This document shows, piece after piece, positions 33,674 to 41,584 of a DNA stretch of 64,000 bases. The DNA is from an uncultured Atopobiaceae bacterium (lineage in GTDB: Bacteria > Actinomycetota > Coriobacteriia > Coriobacteriales > Atopobiaceae). A program made the translations under genes and the position numbers. The stretch covers positions 1 to 64,000 of the forward strand of contig CALUHH010000011.1 in assembly GCA_944320385.1 (NCBI GenBank). Reading direction: 5' to 3'. Position 1 is the first letter of the stretch, and the number at the start of each line of letters is the position of its first letter. The notes beneath the pieces are model-generated. The model ran no database searches and was not told the origin of the DNA. It worked only from the letters and a program-made list of their open reading frames with translations.

Positions 33674-33759
33674 CCCGCATCGCTCATCGCGCTCAGACGA
33701 CCAGTTTCGAGGTTCTTCTCGCCAGCTTTTGGTCGTCTGGACGCGATGAACGATGCGGG
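33674..33759. repeat. Long imperfect hairpin with CTTCTCG in the loop
   Basis: Arms of about 30 nt: CCCGCATCGCTCATCGCG then AGACGACCA pair with TGGTCGTCT then CGCGATGAACGATGCGGG, with a few bulges. The loop contains GGTTCTTCTCGCC. It lies in the divergent gap between the AraC gene and the lipoprotein gene. Confidence 0.75.
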
Positions 33760-33830
33760 GGCAGACAGAGGAGTGCGCACACCGCCCGGACGTGGTACAA
33801 AGGAGGCCCACCTCGAACGAAGGAGGCCCC

Positions 33831-34337
33831 ATGCGCCACCGTGCCGTCGCGCTTATCCTTGCTGCCGCGCTGTCCTTCTCGCTTGCCGGATGCTTTGGCC
33901 TAGGCGATAAGAGCGAGGACTCGACCGGCCTCACGGACATGCTGACGGACATGGCAGAGAACGCCACGGAGATTGCGCGCGAGCTCGAGAGCATCGACTG
34001 GGGCAAGACCGTCCGCGCCGTCGTGTACGATGCGGACGGCGAGCAGGTGGCCGAGATCACGGACCAGGCGCAGATCGACGAGATCTTCTCGCCCCTTTCC
34101 CAGGTGAACGGCCTGGCTCCCACACCGGATGCAGAGCGGGAGTACGTGGTCGAGATCTGGGAGCCCGAGACCGTCAAGCTGGGACAGTCCGCAGATGACG
34201 TGGGCGAGTACAAGGGCCTGGAGGTCGTCACCTACAAGGGCTCCGACGTGGTCACGCTCACGGTGGTGCCCATCAGCCTCTCGATCAACCTCTCGAGCGA
34301 GGGCGGCGTCGCCGACGCCATCCGCGCGCTCGCGTAG
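33831..34337 (+). CDS. Lipoprotein of unknown function
   Basis: A 168-residue lipoprotein: MRHRAVALILAAALSFSLAGC is a signal peptide with lipobox SLAGC (Cys21), followed by an acidic linker and a beta-rich domain (VRAVVYDADGEQVAEI; YVVEIWEPETVKLG). AAGGAGG precedes the ATG, and the same AAGGAGGCCC word also occurs 21 nt earlier. It is flanked by GAGTGCGCACACCGCC words on both sides (33771 and 34486), part of the repeat family at 34348-34502. Family not recognised. Confidence 0.75.
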   Translation: MRHRAVALILAAALSFSLAGCFGLGDKSEDSTGLTDMLTDMAENATEIARELESIDWGKTVRAVVYDADGEQVAEITDQAQIDEIFSPLSQVNGLAPTPDAEREYVVEIWEPETVKLGQSADDVGEYKGLEVVTYKGSDVVTLTVVPISLSINLSSEGGVADAIRALA

Positions 34338-34347
34338 GGCCGGGTTC

Positions 34348-34502
34348 GGCGGTGTGCGCACTCCGCCGGGTTGTGCACACTCGGCGGCGGTGTGCGCACT
34401 TCTCGCCGACGCATCTACCTGCACATCTTCCGAGAAGGACCTCTGAGGCAGTGTGCACAACGCCGCGCAGTGTGCACAACGCCGAGGAGTGCGCACACCG
34501 CC
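34348..34502. repeat. Nested GTGTGCGCAC inverted-repeat element
   Basis: The left half carries GGCGGTGTGCGCACTCC, GTTGTGCACACT and GTGTGCGCACTTCTCG; the right half carries the complements in mirror order (CGAGAAGG, AGTGTGCACAAC twice, GGAGTGCGCACACCGCC). Arms are about 65-70 nt with a loop near 34405-34425, and a CTTCTCG/CGAGAAG pair lies at the base of the loop. Confidence 0.8.
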
Positions 34503-34565
34503 CGCGGCACGAGCCGGCTATCTCAGGTACGCGGAATTGGGGAAGCGCGTCTCTATGGCACGTTT

Positions 34566-34602
34566 TGGGTCAAAAGGGGTCTGTCCCCTTTTGAATCACC
34601 CA
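34566..34602. repeat. GTCCCC-type palindrome, TGGGT..CAAAAGG arms
   Basis: TGGGTCAAAAGGGG, a TCTGT centre, then CCCCTTTTGAATCACCCA. It overlaps the stop codon of the ATPase gene at 34596-34598. Confidence 0.8.
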
Positions 34603-35354
34603 AGCAGCCGACGCAGCAGGCCCTCGCGGCCGTTGATGAAGAGCTCCGTCACTTGATACGCCTCGGTCTCCTCGTAGGAGATCTCGCGCAGCCGGTCACC
34701 GTCAAAGGAGACGATCTGCGCCCCCGGCAGCCCAAGCAGAATCGGAGAGTGCGACGCCACGATGAGCTGGCTTCCGTGCTCGGCAAGCTCGTGCATCTCA
34801 TAGAGCAGCGTGAGCTGGCGCGAGGGCGAGAGCGCGGCCTCGGGCTCGTCCAGAAAGTAGAGGCCGTTCTCCTTGGAGCTGTCCTGGATGAAGCCGAGAA
34901 ACGCCTCGCCGTGCGACATCTCGTGCAGGTAGCTCCTGCGGCCGGTGGCGGGGTTGCGATACGTCATGCCCTCTCCGCCTGGCAAGAGGCTGTAGTCCTC
35001 CGCCTTGCTCGCCACGTTGTAAAAGCTCTCCGCACGCAGGAAGAACGTGTTCCAGGGGCGCAGCAGATCGCGCCTCATGTCGATGCCCTCATGCAGCGCA
35101 GAATGCGAGTCGTGCGTGCGAAAGACGTAGTTCTGCGTGCCGCCCTCCGGGTTAAGTCCGTACGCCACCGCCATGGCTTCAAGCAACGTTGACTTGCCCG
35201 AGCCGTTCTCCCCGACAAAAAACGTCACGTTGCTCGTGAAGACGAGCGGCTCTTTCCCCAACGCCGCAAGCGCGGGAATGTTTCGCAGATAGTCGTCCGT
35301 GTGAACAAGCTCCCAGCGAATGGCTACCGACTTGATGAAGTGCCCCTCGCCCAT
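34596..35354 (-). CDS. AAA/ABC-type ATPase linked to a Phd-PIN module
   Basis: A 252-residue single-domain ATPase of the COG3910-like predicted-ATPase group. Walker A FVGENGSGKST is near residue 46, a signature-like MSHGEAFLG near 150, and Walker B GLYFLDEPEAALS near 168, followed by HSPILLG. Such small RecF/SMC-head-like ATPases recur near toxin and defence genes. The ATG at 35354 follows GAGGTGATGCC and is only 4 bp past the PIN stop, so it is the third gene of the Phd-PIN operon. Its stop codon abuts a palindromic repeat. Confidence 0.85.
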   Translation of the reverse strand: MGEGHFIKSVAIRWELVHTDDYLRNIPALAALGKEPLVFTSNVTFFVGENGSGKSTLLEAMAVAYGLNPEGGTQNYVFRTHDSHSALHEGIDMRRDLLRPWNTFFLRAESFYNVASKAEDYSLLPGGEGMTYRNPATGRRSYLHEMSHGEAFLGFIQDSSKENGLYFLDEPEAALSPSRQLTLLYEMHELAEHGSQLIVASHSPILLGLPGAQIVSFDGDRLREISYEETEAYQVTELFINGREGLLRRLLG

Positions 35355-35358
35355 GGCA

Positions 35359-35730
35359 TCACCTCTCGACCCTGCGGAGAAGACCAATGAGCTTCTTGTC
35401 AAACGTCACGACGTCGCGTCCGAGCTCCTGGCGCTCTGCGGCCAGCACACAGTCGACAAAGTCGAACGAGCCGCCGCCGTAGAGCCCGAGCGCCGCCGCA
35501 GCCACGTTCTTGCGCCGGCACGTGACCTCGTCGAGCAGGATGCCGAGGCTCTCCGCGATGCGCGACCTCGGCACATGGTAGACGCCCGCGAGCACGCAGA
35601 CGCACTCCGCGAGAACCTCGACGGTGACCTCGGCGCCCCCTGCAATAGCCTCGGCAGCGGCCTCAGCCTGCTCCTGGTTGTCCTCCAGTAGATAGCGAAG
35701 CGCTGCGTTGGCATCAAGCAGGGATTCCAT
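35359..35730 (-). CDS. PIN-domain toxin (VapC-like)
   Basis: A 123-residue PIN ribonuclease starting MESLLDANAALRYLLEDN, with the first metal-binding Asp in LLDANAALR, Glu in EVLAECVCVL and Asp in SFDFVDCVLAAE and DVVTFDKKL. It overlaps the antitoxin gene by 17 nt and is followed 4 bp later by the ATPase gene. Probably cleaves RNA when released from the Phd-like antitoxin. Confidence 0.87.
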   Translation of the reverse strand: MESLLDANAALRYLLEDNQEQAEAAAEAIAGGAEVTVEVLAECVCVLAGVYHVPRSRIAESLGILLDEVTCRRKNVAAAALGLYGGGSFDFVDCVLAAERQELGRDVVTFDKKLIGLLRRVER

Positions 35731-35998
35731 GCTTTGCCTCCATCGCGCGGGCGAAGGCGCCCTCTTCGAGGCCAAGAGCGTCCTCGTCCGCGTACTCGGC
35801 GAGAAGACCGCGCGCTCGACCACCCGCGCCCTCCGCACGCGGCAGGGGCACGACGAGCGCCGCCGGGCGTCCGTAGCGCTCGAGAATCGCAGCCTCGCCG
35901 TTCTTCTCGACACGCTCCACAAGGCTGCTGAGATGGGCCTTTGCCTCCGCGATGCCCATGCGCGCGGCGCCCTCGAGGTCGACGGTCAACGTTGTCAC
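35714..35998 (-). CDS. Phd/YefM-type antitoxin
   Basis: A 94-residue antitoxin: MGIAEAKAHLSSLVERVEKNGE followed by ILERYGRPAALVVPL is the prevent-host-death fold; the C-terminal helical tail (DEDALGLEEGAFARAMEAKH) should wrap the toxin. The GTG at 35998 is chosen because AAGGAGG lies 8 nt upstream. The dyad ACCAACATGTTGGT 32 bp upstream is a likely operator. First gene of a Phd-PIN-ATPase operon. Confidence 0.85.
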   Translation of the reverse strand: MTTLTVDLEGAARMGIAEAKAHLSSLVERVEKNGEAAILERYGRPAALVVPLPRAEGAGGRARGLLAEYADEDALGLEEGAFARAMEAKHGIPA

Positions 35999-36029
35999 AG
36001 GGCTCGCCTCCTTCGTTGTGACAAGTATA

Positions 36030-36043
36030 ACCAACATGTTGGT
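36030..36043. promoter_or_regulatory. Operator of the Phd-PIN-ATPase operon
   Basis: A perfect 14-bp palindrome, ACCAACATGTTGGT, in an AT-rich stretch (TATAACC...GGTCATAA) just upstream of the antitoxin start; it fits autorepression by a Phd-type antitoxin. Confidence 0.65.
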
Positions 36044-36057
36044 CATAATCACCTGGC

Positions 36058-37083
36058 TCATGGAGACGCTGTTCGGGCAAGTGGGTCAAAAGGGGTCTGT
36101 CCCCTTTTGACCCATGCGCGTGGGGACAGGCCCGTGAAGTCGGAGAAGGCGTGGCAGAAGGCCGAGGGGCTTGGGTAGCCGAGAAGAACGGCGACCTCGG
36201 AGACGCTACGAGCCCCACCCTCGAGGAGACGGCACGCGCGCTCCATCCGGAGCTGTCGCGCATATGCGCCCACGCTCTGCCCCGCCTCGCGCCTGAACGC
36301 GTCGCAGAGCCGCGACCGGCTCACGTAGAGCCTGTGCGCGAGGTCATCGACGGAGGGCGGTGCCCCACACTCCTCGACGGCGGCCGACAAGAGCCTCTTC
36401 GCGTGACTCACTAGTGCGCCTCCGTCTTGGTCTGCGCCTCTCCCGTCCGCCGCCAGAGATGCCATGAGGGAGGTGACGGTCGAGAGAAGCCCGAGCGACC
36501 CACCGGGGCCGAGCGGAGGCCTCGCGGGTATGTTGCCGAGCGCATGGCGAATCGCTCCCCTGGCCTCGAGACCCCAAGCTCCGTCGAACGCCGAGAAGAG
36601 CCAGCCGAACTCCCCCGGATAGCTGCGGTCCAGCTCGTCGAAGAAGTCGGGCAGCATGATGACGGAGCGGGAACGGTAGACATGGCCGGCGAGCAGACAG
36701 CTTGAGAGAGCGCGGGGGCCGCGCTCGACGAAGGTGGCCACCTCGTCATTCGGACGATGCGCATCGCCCTTGTTGCCGACGAACCTGATCGGAAGTCCGC
36801 AGTCCCGCGAGCATGCAACCGCATCCTCCCCCATCGTGCAGACGCAGGCGTACGGGCCGAGCGACCCCTCGAAGAGCGGCATGTCCTCAAGCGGAGTGAC
36901 GTCGTGGCAGAGCACGAGGCAGTGCGGCACCGGCGCGCAAAGCCACATCGAGCCCGTCGCCACGGAGCCCCGCGCCTCGCCCACCCAGATGGCGCCCCGA
37001 CGCTCGAGGCGCACGCCAAGCTGCTCGACCTGCGGCTCGAAGAGCGCGACGAGCTCGCGGGGAATGTCGCCCATGCCCGTCAT
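36058..37083 (-). CDS. AraC-family regulator beside the iron-linked ABC genes
   Basis: A 341-residue regulator with a C-terminal AraC domain (VDDLAHRLYVSRSRLCDAFR near 244; VSEVAVLLGYPSPSAFCHAF near 293) and a longer N-terminal sensing domain containing several cysteines (YACVCTMGEDAVACSRDCG near 77-95). It is divergent from two ABC half-transporters, the arrangement seen with YbtA-YbtPQ-like iron loci. A DtxR-like palindrome lies in the shared promoter region. The last residues (WVKRGQTPFDPLARTASP) are partly encoded by a GTCCCC-type palindromic repeat read in frame, so the natural C-terminus was altered. Confidence 0.87.
   Translation of the reverse strand: MTGMGDIPRELVALFEPQVEQLGVRLERRGAIWVGEARGSVATGSMWLCAPVPHCLVLCHDVTPLEDMPLFEGSLGPYACVCTMGEDAVACSRDCGLPIRFVGNKGDAHRPNDEVATFVERGPRALSSCLLAGHVYRSRSVIMLPDFFDELDRSYPGEFGWLFSAFDGAWGLEARGAIRHALGNIPARPPLGPGGSLGLLSTVTSLMASLAADGRGADQDGGALVSHAKRLLSAAVEECGAPPSVDDLAHRLYVSRSRLCDAFRREAGQSVGAYARQLRMERACRLLEGGARSVSEVAVLLGYPSPSAFCHAFSDFTGLSPRAWVKRGQTPFDPLARTASP
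36082..36114. repeat. GTCCCC-type palindrome inside the AraC gene
   Basis: TGGGTCAAAAGGGG, centre TCTGT, CCCCTTTTGACCCA. It is in frame and encodes WVKRGQTPFDP at the regulator's C-terminus. Confidence 0.85.
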
Positions 37084-37122
37084 CTTGAGGGTCCGTCCTC
37101 CTCCCTTGAGGAATCGTCCACT

Positions 37123-37142
37123 GTTAGTTAGCCCTAGCTAAC
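37123..37142. promoter_or_regulatory. DtxR/IdeR-like iron box
   Basis: GTTAGTTAGCCCTAGCTAAC lies between the divergent AraC and ABC genes. It resembles the DtxR consensus TTAGGTTAGCCTAACCTAA in half-site sequence and spacing. A second, closer match is at 40851. Confidence 0.6.
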
Positions 37143-37209
37143 AAGTAACGACTCCCATGATACGGTGCGACGAAACGTCTATCAAGGTCTCCACAGGCAG
37201 GGGGTTTCG

Positions 37210-39045
37210 ATGTCTGAATCTCAAGCAACCAAGGCGGGAGCCGCCCGCGGCAAAGGCGCCGTAAGCCGTCTGCTCTCCTTCGCCGGCCCGCGGCGCGTGC
37301 TCACATACCTGGGCTGCGCGCTCTCGGCTGTCTCGATGCTCGTGGGCTTTGGCCCGTACGTCTGCGTCTGGCTCGTGGCGCGCGACCTCATCGCCGTGGC
37401 CCCCGACTGGGGTGCGGCCACGGAAATCGCCGCGTACGGCTGGTGGGCGTTCGGCCTTGCGGCCGCGAGCATCCTCATCTACTTCGCGGGTCTCATGTGC
37501 ACGCACCTCGCAGCCTTCCGCTGCGCCTCCAACATGCGCAAACGCACCACGGACCACCTCATGCACGCGAGCCTCGGCTACTTCGACACGCATGCGAGCG
37601 GGGCGCTGCGCCGCGTCGTGGACGGCTGCGCCGCCGAGACCGAGGGTCTTCTCGCCCACAAGCTCCCGGACACGGCGGGCTCCGTGGCCATGATCGTCGG
37701 CATGCTGGTGCTGTTCTTCGTCTTTGACTGGCGGCTCGGCCTCGCGTGTCTCGCGGCGGTGATAATCTCGCTTGCCTGTATGTTCTACATGATGGGCGGG
37801 CGCGGCATGGACTTCATGACGCGCTACATGGAGTCGCTCGTCAAGATGAACAAGACCGGCACCGAGTACGTGCGCGGCATCCCCGTGGTCAAGGTGTTCC
37901 AGCAGACGGTCTACAGCTTCCGCGCGTTCCACGACGCCATCGAGGAGTTCACGCGGCTCGCGCAGGACTACGCCGTCAAGTGGTGCCAGACGCCGCAGTC
38001 GCTCTCGCTCACCATCATCAACGGCGTCGCAATCTTCCTCGTGCCTGCTGCGATCCTCGTGGCCCCCGACGAGGGCGACTTCGCGCGCTTCCTGGCCAAC
38101 TTCGCGTTCTACGCAATCTTCTCGGCCGTGATCCCCACCGCCATGACGCGCGTGATGTTCATGTCCGAGGCGTTCCAGTCCGCCGCGGACGCGGTCTCGC
38201 GCGTGGAGGAGGTGCTGGCTGCGCCCGTGATCTCCGCGCCGGCCGCGCCTCGCACGCCCGAGGGCAACGCCATCCGCTTTGAGGACGTGACCTTTACCTA
38301 CGGTGGCGCGGACGCCCCAGCGCTCGACCACGTGAGCTTCGAGGTGCCCGCCGGCGCGACGGTGGCGCTCGTGGGCCCCTCCGGGGGCGGCAAGACCACG
38401 GCGGCGAGCCTCGTGCCGCGCTTCTGGGACGTGGACGCCGGCCGCGTGACGCTCGGCGGCGTGGACGTGCGCGAGATGGACCCACATGACCTCATGGACC
38501 GCGTTGCCTTTGTCTTCCAGGCCAACCGCCCCTTCCGCCAGACGATCCTGGAGAACGTGCGCGCCGCGCGCCCCGCGGCCACTCGCGAGGAGGCGCTCGC
38601 CGCCCTCGAGGCAGCCCAGTGCGCGGACATCCTGGAGAAGCTGCCGCAGGGCGCCGACACGCTCGTGGGGACGGGCGGCACCCATCTCTCCGGCGGCGAG
38701 GTGCAGCGTCTCATGATTGCCCGCGCGATCCTCAAAGACGCTCCGGTGGTGGTGCTCGACGAGGCGACGGCCTTCGCGGACCCCGAGAACGAGGTCAAGA
38801 TCCAGGCCGCCTTCAAGCGCCTCGCCCATGGCCGCGACGGCGTGCCCCGCACGGTCCTCATGATCGCGCACCGCCTCTCCACGGTGAGAAACGCCGACAA
38901 GATCGTGGTGCTCGACGCCGGACGCGTGATCGAGCAGGGCACGCACGACGAGCTGCTGGCGGCGGGCGGCCTCTACGCCCGCATGTGGGCCGACTACGAG
39001 AAGTCCGTGAGCTGGCGCATCACGAGCGCCACGGAGGTGGAGTAG
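37210..39045 (+). CDS. ABC half-transporter, YbtP/IrtA-like
   Basis: A 611-residue fused membrane-ATPase half-transporter. Residues about 30-320 form the six-helix type IV transmembrane domain; the ATPase carries Walker A GPSGGGKTT near 389, signature LSGGEVQRL near 492, Walker B VVVLDEAT near 512 and H-loop IAHRLST near 554. It is the first of two adjacent half-transporters (next ATG follows the stop immediately), expected to form a heterodimer. Fold type is that of exporters, but YbtPQ and IrtAB of the same fold import siderophores. An iron box and an AraC gene upstream favour an iron role. The ATG at 37210 is preferred over the GTG at 37165 for its CAGGGGG site. Confidence 0.85.
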   Translation: MSESQATKAGAARGKGAVSRLLSFAGPRRVLTYLGCALSAVSMLVGFGPYVCVWLVARDLIAVAPDWGAATEIAAYGWWAFGLAAASILIYFAGLMCTHLAAFRCASNMRKRTTDHLMHASLGYFDTHASGALRRVVDGCAAETEGLLAHKLPDTAGSVAMIVGMLVLFFVFDWRLGLACLAAVIISLACMFYMMGGRGMDFMTRYMESLVKMNKTGTEYVRGIPVVKVFQQTVYSFRAFHDAIEEFTRLAQDYAVKWCQTPQSLSLTIINGVAIFLVPAAILVAPDEGDFARFLANFAFYAIFSAVIPTAMTRVMFMSEAFQSAADAVSRVEEVLAAPVISAPAAPRTPEGNAIRFEDVTFTYGGADAPALDHVSFEVPAGATVALVGPSGGGKTTAASLVPRFWDVDAGRVTLGGVDVREMDPHDLMDRVAFVFQANRPFRQTILENVRAARPAATREEALAALEAAQCADILEKLPQGADTLVGTGGTHLSGGEVQRLMIARAILKDAPVVVLDEATAFADPENEVKIQAAFKRLAHGRDGVPRTVLMIAHRLSTVRNADKIVVLDAGRVIEQGTHDELLAAGGLYARMWADYEKSVSWRITSATEVE

Positions 39046-40779
39046 ATGAGCATCCAGGAGAAGTACGCCCTCACCGACGAGGGCCTGCGCAACGTCAAGC
39101 TCGGCGCCGTGTGGACGGCAGCCTCGAACCTCGTGGTGTTTGGCGGCGTGGGTGCCCTCTACCTGCTCATGGGCGAGCTTGTGGCGCACTTCACAGAAGG
39201 CGCGCCGCTGCCGGACCTCCTCCCATACACAGCGGGCCTTGTCGCCTTTGCCGTCGCGCTCTTCGTGACGGAGTACTGGGCCTACTACTACCAGTACGGC
39301 GTCATCTACAAGGAGAGCGGCAGGCAGCGCATCGGCCTGGCCGAGCGCCTGCGCAAGCTGCCCCTGGGCTTCTTCGGCCGCCGCGACCTCGCCGACCTCA
39401 CCGAGACCCTCATGACCGACGTCAAGACCACCGAGCACGCCTGCAGCCACGTGCTGCCCGAGCTCTACGGCGCCTACATAACGCTCGCCGTGGCGGCCGT
39501 CTGCCTGTTCTCCTTTGACTGGCGGCTCGCGCTCGCGTCGCTCTGGAGCTGCCCGGTGGGGCTCGCGATCCTCTTCGGCGCGCGCCGCGCTCTCCAGCCC
39601 ATGATGGAGGCCACGCGCATGCGCGGCCTCGCCACCTCGGAGGACATCCAGGAGGCGCTTGAGTGCGTGCGCGAGGTTCGCGCGACCAACCAGGAGGAGC
39701 GCTACCTCGAGCACATCCACGCCGATGTGGACGCCGCGGAGCGCCAAGCCGCCCGCTCGGAGATCGCCTGCGGCATCGCCGTCAACGGCGCCCAGATCGT
39801 GCTGCGCCTGGGCCTTGCCACCACGGTGCTCGTGGGCGCAGCGCTCATCCTGGAGGGCTCCTGCACATTCATGACGCTCTTCGCCTTCCTTGTGGTGGTG
39901 AGCCGCATCTACGCGCCCTTCGACCAGTGCCTCATGCTAATCGCCGAGCTCTTCTCGGCCAAGACCGCCGCGGCGCGCATGAAGAGCTTCTACGAGGAGC
40001 CCCTCGCGCAGGGCGGCGAGGCGTACGAGCCTACCGGGCACGACGTCGCCTTCGAGGACGTGTCCTTCTCCTACGATCGTGGCGAGAAGGTCCTCGACGG
40101 TGTGACGTTCACGGCACGCGAGGGCGAAGTCACGGCGCTCGTGGGACCGTCCGGCTCCGGCAAGTCCACCTGCGCCCGTCTGGCAGCGCGGCTGTGGGAC
40201 GCCGACGCGGGCCGCGTCACCGTGGGCGGCGTGGACGTGGCAGCCGTGGACCCCGAGGTCCTTCTCGGCGACTTCTCCGTGGTCTTCCAGGACGTACTGC
40301 TCTTTGACGACACGGTCATGGGCAACATCCGCCTCGGTCGGCGCGGCGCCACCGACGAGGAGGTGCTCGCGGCGGCGCGCGCGGCCAACTGCGACGAGTT
40401 CGTGAGCCGCCTTCCGCAGGGCTACGACACGATGATCGGCGAGAACGGCGCGCGCCTCTCCGGCGGCGAGCGCCAGCGCATCTCAATCGCGCGGGCGCTG
40501 CTCAAGGACGCGCCGGTCGTGCTGCTTGACGAAGCCACGGCGAGCCTGGATGTGGAGAACGAGACGCAGGTCCAAGGCGCGCTCTCACGGCTGCTCGCCG
40601 GCAAGACCGTCATCGTGATCGCCCACCGCATGCGCACCGTCATGAGCGCGGACAAGATCGTGGTGCTCGAGGACGGCCGCGTGGCGGAGCAGGGCACCCC
40701 GGAAGAGCTTCTCGCCGCGAACGGCCTCTTCGCTCGCATGGTGCGCCTGCAAACCGAGAGCGCGGACTGGTCGCTGTGA
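39046..40779 (+). CDS. ABC half-transporter, YbtQ/IrtB-like
   Basis: A 577-residue partner of the preceding half-transporter: six transmembrane helices (about residues 20-310), Walker A GPSGSGKST near 367, signature LSGGERQRI near 470, Walker B VVLLDEATASLD near 490 and IAHRMRT near 527. All nucleotide-binding motifs are intact in both partners. It starts at the base following its neighbour's stop (TAGATG). The stop codon TGA is the first part of a palindromic repeat (TGATCCAAAAGGGG), which probably terminates the transcript. Confidence 0.87.
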   Translation: MSIQEKYALTDEGLRNVKLGAVWTAASNLVVFGGVGALYLLMGELVAHFTEGAPLPDLLPYTAGLVAFAVALFVTEYWAYYYQYGVIYKESGRQRIGLAERLRKLPLGFFGRRDLADLTETLMTDVKTTEHACSHVLPELYGAYITLAVAAVCLFSFDWRLALASLWSCPVGLAILFGARRALQPMMEATRMRGLATSEDIQEALECVREVRATNQEERYLEHIHADVDAAERQAARSEIACGIAVNGAQIVLRLGLATTVLVGAALILEGSCTFMTLFAFLVVVSRIYAPFDQCLMLIAELFSAKTAAARMKSFYEEPLAQGGEAYEPTGHDVAFEDVSFSYDRGEKVLDGVTFTAREGEVTALVGPSGSGKSTCARLAARLWDADAGRVTVGGVDVAAVDPEVLLGDFSVVFQDVLLFDDTVMGNIRLGRRGATDEEVLAAARAANCDEFVSRLPQGYDTMIGENGARLSGGERQRISIARALLKDAPVVLLDEATASLDVENETQVQGALSRLLAGKTVIVIAHRMRTVMSADKIVVLEDGRVAEQGTPEELLAANGLFARMVRLQTESADWSL

Positions 40780-40808
40780 TCCAAAAGGGGCCTGTCCCTT
40801 TTGGATCA
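40777..40808. repeat. GTCCC-type palindrome, TGATCCAAAAGG arms
   Basis: TGATCCAAAAGGGG, centre CCTGT, CCCTTTTGGATCA. The first three bases are the ABC gene stop codon. Confidence 0.85.
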
Positions 40809-40850
40809 TGGACAATATGTTAGCTATGGTTTACTCTATGCTCAACGGAG

Positions 40851-40869
40851 TTAGGTTAGGCTAACTATT
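40851..40869 (+). promoter_or_regulatory. DtxR/IdeR-like iron box before DUF3793
   Basis: TTAGGTTAGGCTAACTATT matches the IdeR consensus TTAGGTTAGGCTAACCTAA at the first 15 positions. It ends 8 nt before the DUF3793 start codon, so a bound repressor would block both transcription and access to the ribosome site. Confidence 0.75.
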
Positions 40870-40877
40870 GGAGGCGT

Positions 40878-41546
40878 ATGGGTCAGGGAATGGATATCTG
40901 CCTTGCCGTTGACGCCAGCGACGCCTCGCCCCACGAGCGTCTTGAGGCGAGGTTCGTGCGCTGCCTCGTCTGTCAGGCGGGCATCGTGCTCGCAGGACGC
41001 AAGCCGGCCGCAGTCTTTGGCTTCCGGATGCCGCCCGACGATGCCGCTCACCCGACGTCCATACGCCGCCTCCACGTAAAGGCCCTCATAGGGACCTACG
41101 CGCTGCACCTCCGACGCTTCGGCGTGCGCGTCTCCCTGCTGGGATGGCGAGAAGGGCGAGCGATGCTGCTCGTCTGGCGCCCGCGCTGCGTCCGGCGTCT
41201 TCTCTCCGGCGCGGAGGCGCGCGAGTTTCTCGCCAAGAACCACCTCCCCTCCCGAAGCGGGGCGCTCATGGGAGAGCTCAGGCGTCGCCTGCGCGCCTAC
41301 TACGACGACAGGGCCCCCTTTCCCCATGAGATCGGCTTTGTCCTCGGCTACCCCATCGAGGACGTTGACGGCTTCATGTCGGACGGGGGCCAGGGGGCGC
41401 GGGCGTGCGGACGCTGGAAGGTCTACGGGGACGTGGACGAGGCGCTGCGGCGCTTCAAAGAGCTCGAGCGCGAGGAGCTCAGGATCAAGAGGCTCTACTC
41501 CGAGGGAACGCCCCTGCGAGGGCTCCTCCGGATGGCAACGGCATGA
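40878..41546 (+). CDS. DUF3793 family protein
   Basis: A 222-residue protein of the DUF3793 family, found in anaerobic Firmicutes and Coriobacteriia, usually next to a flavodoxin gene as here. Visible features are FVRCLVCQAGIVLAGRKPAA near 30, a basic central region, and FPHEIGFVLGYPIEDVDGFM near 150, followed by KVYGDVDEALRRFKEL. No catalytic motif was recognised. GGAGG lies 3 nt before the ATG; an ATG four codons later is an alternative. The iron box directly upstream ties it to iron starvation. Function unknown. Confidence 0.82.
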   Translation: MGQGMDICLAVDASDASPHERLEARFVRCLVCQAGIVLAGRKPAAVFGFRMPPDDAAHPTSIRRLHVKALIGTYALHLRRFGVRVSLLGWREGRAMLLVWRPRCVRRLLSGAEAREFLAKNHLPSRSGALMGELRRRLRAYYDDRAPFPHEIGFVLGYPIEDVDGFMSDGGQGARACGRWKVYGDVDEALRRFKELEREELRIKRLYSEGTPLRGLLRMATA

Positions 41547-41584
41547 CAGGGGCGGCCGCGCCCGCACGACGGAGGGAGACTTCC

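Noticed and set aside
37138..39747. An 869-codon open frame antisense to the ABC genes
   Set aside because: High G+C leaves antisense frames open; it is rich in His/Arg/Glu, has no domain, and covers two clear ABC transporters.
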